Shown: positions 60,842-64,000 of the stretch, piece by piece
Numbering within the stretch: position 1 is the stretch's first letter
Layout of the letters: each line of letters begins with the position of its first letter
DNA from: Oscillospiraceae bacterium
GTDB taxonomy: Bacteria > Bacillota > Clostridia > Oscillospirales > Ruminococcaceae
Direction: 5' to 3'
DNA length: 64,000 nucleotides
Assembly: GCA_021203065.1 (NCBI GenBank)
Contig: JAJQBX010000032.1
Span: forward strand, 310,001 to 374,000
Program-made: the position numbers and the translations under genes
Notes under the pieces: generated by a model
What the model was told of the DNA's origin: nothing
Seen by the model: the letters and a program-made list of their open reading frames with translations, nothing else
The model's database searches: none

Positions 60842-62365
60842 ATGAAGACTGTTGACTGTAAAATCGATATGAACAATACTGTGCCGTTCAACAATCAGGT
60901 TGATTTCTGCATCGGCACTGGCAGAATGGGACTGGCTCTGCAGAGGCAATATTATGAGCAGCTTAAGCTGGTTCAGGAGAAAATCGGGTTCAAGTATATC
61001 CGTGGGCACGGGCTTTTCTACGAGGATCTTGCCATTTACAACGAATACACTGACGAAAACGGCGAAACCCATGCAGAATACAACTTCACATATCTTGATG
61101 TAGTGATGGACATGTATAAGGAGCTTGGACTGAAGCCATTTCTTGAGATTGGCTTTATGCCGAAAAAGTTAGCTTCGTCAGGCGAAGAGGTCGGATTCTG
61201 GTGGAGGGCTAATGTAACACCACCAAAGTCATACAAGAGATGGTGCGAACTTGTCACAGCAACTATAAGCCATCTTGCAGACAGATACGGATTGGAAGAG
61301 GTAAAGACATGGTATTTCGAAGTATGGAACGAACCGAACCTGAGAGGCTTCTGGAAGGATGCAGATCTTGAGAAGTATTGCGAGCTTTACAAATATACTG
61401 TTTCAGCTATCAAAGCTGTCAGTCCTGAGCTAAGAGTTGGCGGACCAGCTATCTGCGGAGTTGACGACGAAAGATGGATGAGCGAGTTTCTCTCTTACAC
61501 CGACAAGAATGATATTCCCCTCGATTTCGTCACCCGGCATCACTACACAATTCACGTTCCTGAAACAGTCGGGCACTATCAGTATCCTGACATGATTGAC
61601 AGGGACAGTGCAGATATTACCATCAAAAACACCAGAAAGATTGTAGACAGCTTTGACAAATACCGTGGCTTCGATATTCATCTCACGGAATTCAACACTT
61701 CCTACTCCCCTATCACTCCGCTTCACGATACCAATATGAATGCGGCTTATCTTGCGGGAATGCTGGCGGAGCTTGGCGACATTCATGCATCCTACTCCTA
61801 CTGGACATTCGGAGACGTTTTTGAGGAGCACGGCGTCCCATTCACGCCTTTCCACGGCGGTTTCGGTCTTGTTGCAAACGGCTGTATTCCGAAGCCGACG
61901 TTCCATACTTTCGCATTCTTCAAAAAGCTCACCGGCAGATGCATTTACCGCTCAAAGGAGTTTATTGTCACCGAAGATAACGGCAAGCTCCGTGGTGTTG
62001 CATGGAATTCTGTTATAAACGACGAACCGCTTGAAGATATGACCATCACATCGTCTGTTAATCTCCCCAACGGCGAATACTGCATGATTACAAAGACCGT
62101 CGACGAGGAAGTCTGCAACCCGAGAAAACTCTGGCACGACATCGGCGAACCCGCAAATCCCACACCCGAGCAAAATGAATTGCTCCGCTCAGCGGCGTAT
62201 CCTTTGGTCATGTCACAAAGATTGACTGTTACAGATGGCAAGCTTGATATTGAGCTTAATCTCAGTCCTAATGCAGTTGTGTATTTTGAAATCTTTGAAG
62301 CACCGATTAAGTCGGACAGAGGATTTGAGTTTGAGAGAATCAATAAGTCAGTAAGAGTTAAATAG
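60842..62365 (+). CDS. Glycoside hydrolase family 39 (beta-xylosidase type)
   Basis: The 507-residue cytoplasmic enzyme has the family start CIGTGRMGLALQ, the acid/base Glu in FEVWNEPNLRGFW (about 164), TRHHYTIHVP and the nucleophile Glu in HLTEFNTSYSP (about 283), followed by a C-terminal beta-sandwich. GH39 members release xylose from xylo-oligosaccharides. GGAGG precedes the ATG. With the divergent GH3 and the surface GH30 it suggests use of xylan or a related hemicellulose. Confidence 0.94.
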   Translation: MKTVDCKIDMNNTVPFNNQVDFCIGTGRMGLALQRQYYEQLKLVQEKIGFKYIRGHGLFYEDLAIYNEYTDENGETHAEYNFTYLDVVMDMYKELGLKPFLEIGFMPKKLASSGEEVGFWWRANVTPPKSYKRWCELVTATISHLADRYGLEEVKTWYFEVWNEPNLRGFWKDADLEKYCELYKYTVSAIKAVSPELRVGGPAICGVDDERWMSEFLSYTDKNDIPLDFVTRHHYTIHVPETVGHYQYPDMIDRDSADITIKNTRKIVDSFDKYRGFDIHLTEFNTSYSPITPLHDTNMNAAYLAGMLAELGDIHASYSYWTFGDVFEEHGVPFTPFHGGFGLVANGCIPKPTFHTFAFFKKLTGRCIYRSKEFIVTEDNGKLRGVAWNSVINDEPLEDMTITSSVNLPNGEYCMITKTVDEEVCNPRKLWHDIGEPANPTPEQNELLRSAAYPLVMSQRLTVTDGKLDIELNLSPNAVVYFEIFEAPIKSDRGFEFERINKSVRVK

Positions 62366-62373
62366 AAGTTCAA

Positions 62374-62399
62374 GGCTGTGCCAGTTGGTACAGTCTTTT
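62374..62399. terminator. Hairpin between the GH39 gene and the unknown 392-residue gene
   Basis: GGCTGTGCC pairs with GGTACAGTC allowing G-T pairs, followed by TTTTC. It lies between convergent genes. Confidence 0.55.
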
Positions 62400-63578
62400 C
62401 TATACCTCACATGTTCCGAGATAAAGCGTTTTGTCATCAAAGAGAACAGTCATATCTTGGTTATACATAGCATTGATAGTGTCGATCTGATCTATAAACG
62501 GTCGTACACAGCTGCTTTGTCTGTCAACTAACTGCTGTAGTGTATCCTGCTCCCGCTGACCTACGAAGTCATTCAGCTTTTCTCCTGCCTCAATCAGACT
62601 TTCATCAATCTGAGAATCCCTGATATGTGGAATCGAAGCAACTGTCTTCCCGACAAATTTACTTGCACCTGACAATCCCCTTATCATTCTTGATTGTAAA
62701 GAGGTCTTTGAGCGATCTTCCAAGACTGAATAAGCCGTCGTATATAGTTCCCGATACTCGATAGCAAGCTTATCAATTTTGCTTGAAATTGAACTGAGAT
62801 ATGAACTGTCATAATTCTCCTGCAAAAGTACTTCAAGAAAGTAAGCAAAACCATACAGATACAATGACAACTGATAATCCTTAAACTCATCCTGAATCTT
62901 TAGGAGCTGTTTTTTCACACTTTGGTCGCCGTGGATTATGTCTTTCTTATCAGTATGCTTCTTAATCTGTTCTCTGTAGAAGTCAATTCGCTTTCCACTT
63001 TCCTGTCGAATATCCAAAGCCTTGATATGATTTGCAGTCTTATACTTATCACTGTTCCAGTTATGCTTATAGTTGTTGAATACGTCGATAAGGAACTCCA
63101 AGTCACCTTTCAGAGAGGATTTCTCTTTCTGAACGATATAGTCAATCATCTCCTGCTGTGTTTCTTGGATAGAGTCGAGTTTATTGTTAATGCTTGCGAG
63201 AGTTGCAGCGGCAAACATCATTGTTGGATTAAAAGCAATCGGTGATAGATGAGCTTGATTGGCAAGCATATTTGTCTCATCTGACAAAGCGGTCCCCAGA
63301 TAGTCGGTGCTTCCGTGGAATTGTGCCAAGTGCGTCCCGGCAGGAATAGTCACTTTGTATAGCCCACTTACTGCTTCTTTACCACTTGCAATCTTCTGTA
63401 TGGCAGAAGCCATCGGCTCAAAGCCTACTCCAAGTGCACTGACTTGGGACAAAGGCATTTTGCAATATGTCTTAATCAATGCAGTGCTGTCATATTCCAT
63501 AGGCATAATTTCACCTGATGTCATAGCTTGAAGTATCCCATTTTCTTTTTGCGTCAGCTCGTTCATATTCTTTTCCAT
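62400..63578 (-). CDS. Unrecognised 392-residue helical protein
   Basis: I do not recognise this protein. It has no signal peptide. A moderately hydrophobic stretch (about 118-140, FNPTMMFAAATLASINNKLD) is followed by a long charged, probably coiled-coil region (about 140-285, rich in Lys, Glu, Gln and Tyr) and a C-terminal part ending in short beta-like segments. It follows a 131-residue unknown gene by 3 bp on the same strand, so the two act together. The style (two small unknowns at an operon end) is often seen in accessory or defence loci, but nothing here proves that. Confidence 0.6.
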   Translation of the reverse strand: MEKNMNELTQKENGILQAMTSGEIMPMEYDSTALIKTYCKMPLSQVSALGVGFEPMASAIQKIASGKEAVSGLYKVTIPAGTHLAQFHGSTDYLGTALSDETNMLANQAHLSPIAFNPTMMFAAATLASINNKLDSIQETQQEMIDYIVQKEKSSLKGDLEFLIDVFNNYKHNWNSDKYKTANHIKALDIRQESGKRIDFYREQIKKHTDKKDIIHGDQSVKKQLLKIQDEFKDYQLSLYLYGFAYFLEVLLQENYDSSYLSSISSKIDKLAIEYRELYTTAYSVLEDRSKTSLQSRMIRGLSGASKFVGKTVASIPHIRDSQIDESLIEAGEKLNDFVGQREQDTLQQLVDRQSSCVRPFIDQIDTINAMYNQDMTVLFDDKTLYLGTCEV

Positions 63579-63581
63579 TTC

Positions 63582-63977
63582 TTATTTGTCCTTCTCCTCA
63601 AACAACTCTTTCAGCACCCTCGGCGTGTACTCCCGATTATCCAAAGCTGAGAAATCTGCCTGAATCTCCCCGGACATCACATCTGAGTAATTCTTCATGA
63701 GAATCGTATCAGCACGTTTCATTTCATCTTTGACCCATCTGCGCCTGATTCTGAGGTCGTGAAGCATTTTATAGAGCTTATAGCCTTCTACTACGTTGCA
63801 CTTATAAAATTCGCAGGCATGGAGAAGATCGCACTGTTCGAGGTCAAGAGCACTTAATTGTTTATTAAGCTGTTCACGGTACTTGGAAACCTTGAGATAA
63901 GTGTCTCCAATGTTTTTTAAGGCTTCATCCCAGTCTACCCTGTCCTCTGGATTGATGCCGGAAATAGAATCAGGCAT
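63582..63977 (-). CDS. Unrecognised helical protein (5' end may lie beyond the window)
   Basis: The visible 131 residues are helical and charged, with EQCDLLHACEFYKCNVVEGY in the middle and an Arg-rich RIRRRWVKDEMKR. I recognise no family. The reading frame stays open from the ATG at 63977 to the window edge, so the true start could be further upstream and this may be a fragment. It is directly upstream of the 392-residue unknown gene. Confidence 0.55.
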   Translation of the reverse strand: MPDSISGINPEDRVDWDEALKNIGDTYLKVSKYREQLNKQLSALDLEQCDLLHACEFYKCNVVEGYKLYKMLHDLRIRRRWVKDEMKRADTILMKNYSDVMSGEIQADFSALDNREYTPRVLKELFEEKDK

Positions 63978-64000
63978 TGGATGCTGATTATCAGGATCAT

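Noticed and set aside
62400..64000. Prophage or integrative element at the right edge
   Set aside because: No integrase, attachment repeat, tRNA junction or phage structural gene is visible; two unknown genes are not enough.

Overview
The window reads as chromosome of a low-to-mid GC Gram-positive anaerobe of the Ruminococcus / Oscillospiraceae type. The reasons are formate-THF ligase next to glyA, NCS2 and CNNM transporters, a SpoIID-like protein, a lonA-ysxC pair, many secreted proteins with Thr/Ser/Asp-rich linkers and a C-terminal membrane anchor, a cohesin domain, a CotH-like lipoprotein, a DUF3793 protein, and plant-polysaccharide hydrolases (GH30, GH39, GH3). I see no rRNA, insertion sequence, integrase or CRISPR array. 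Six tRNA genes (Pro, Ser, Cys, two Arg, Ala) are scattered as single units, most with a clear promoter. Over 30 sigma-A-type promoters can be read, almost all with a 17-nt spacer, which makes operon starts fairly well defined.

Layout. 1-4.6 kb: 5' end of uvrB, a TSCPD protein, an RluA-type pseudouridine synthase, a CotH lipoprotein and a secreted protein. 4.6-9.4 kb: a Na/Pi symporter, glyA and fhs operon (one-carbon metabolism). 9.5-13.5 kb: a metal efflux unit (ArsR regulator, separate HMA protein, P1B ATPase) and a DUF3793-flavodoxin unit behind tandem palindromes that look metal-responsive. 13.6-16.6 kb: tRNAs, a lipoprotein, a membrane-anchored cohesin protein and an AraC regulator. 16.7-21.8 kb: hslO, a methyltransferase, a YerC/TrpR-like regulator, ysxC and lon. 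22-23.8 kb: tRNA-Arg and a CNNM/CorC-type transporter behind a long leader that holds a possible Asp-rich leader peptide. 24-29.4 kb: an AI-2E-type permease, TetR regulator, patatin lipase, a cysteine-motif-less radical-SAM paralogue and an intact radical-SAM protein.

29.4-38.8 kb: two FtsX/MacB-type ABC systems around cysK and an Fe-S type Rrf2 regulator. 39-42.2 kb: an anchored GH30 and a purine permease. 42.4-46.9 kb: a five-gene operon with proB and proA. 46.9-53.5 kb: SpoIID-like protein, tRNA-Arg, an SH3/FN3 secreted protein, ychF, trpS and a Cthe_2159-like beta-helix surface protein. 53.5-57.9 kb: two tRNA thiolation enzymes, then a tandem PII-like protein with a duplicated DUF1538 permease. 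58-64 kb: GtrA, divergent GH3/GH39 glycosidases, and two unrecognised genes at the right edge.

The most interesting system is at 24-29.4 kb. The same inverted repeat, GGACAA-N10-TTGTCC, lies in the permease/tetR gap and in the pseudo-radical-SAM/radical-SAM gap. This ties a TetR regulator, a permease, a patatin lipase, a radical-SAM enzyme and its catalytically dead full-length paralogue into one likely regulon, plausibly concerned with membrane lipids. The second is the Asp-rich leader peptide before the CNNM/CorC transporter, which could sense Mg2+ through nascent-chain destabilisation of the ribosome.
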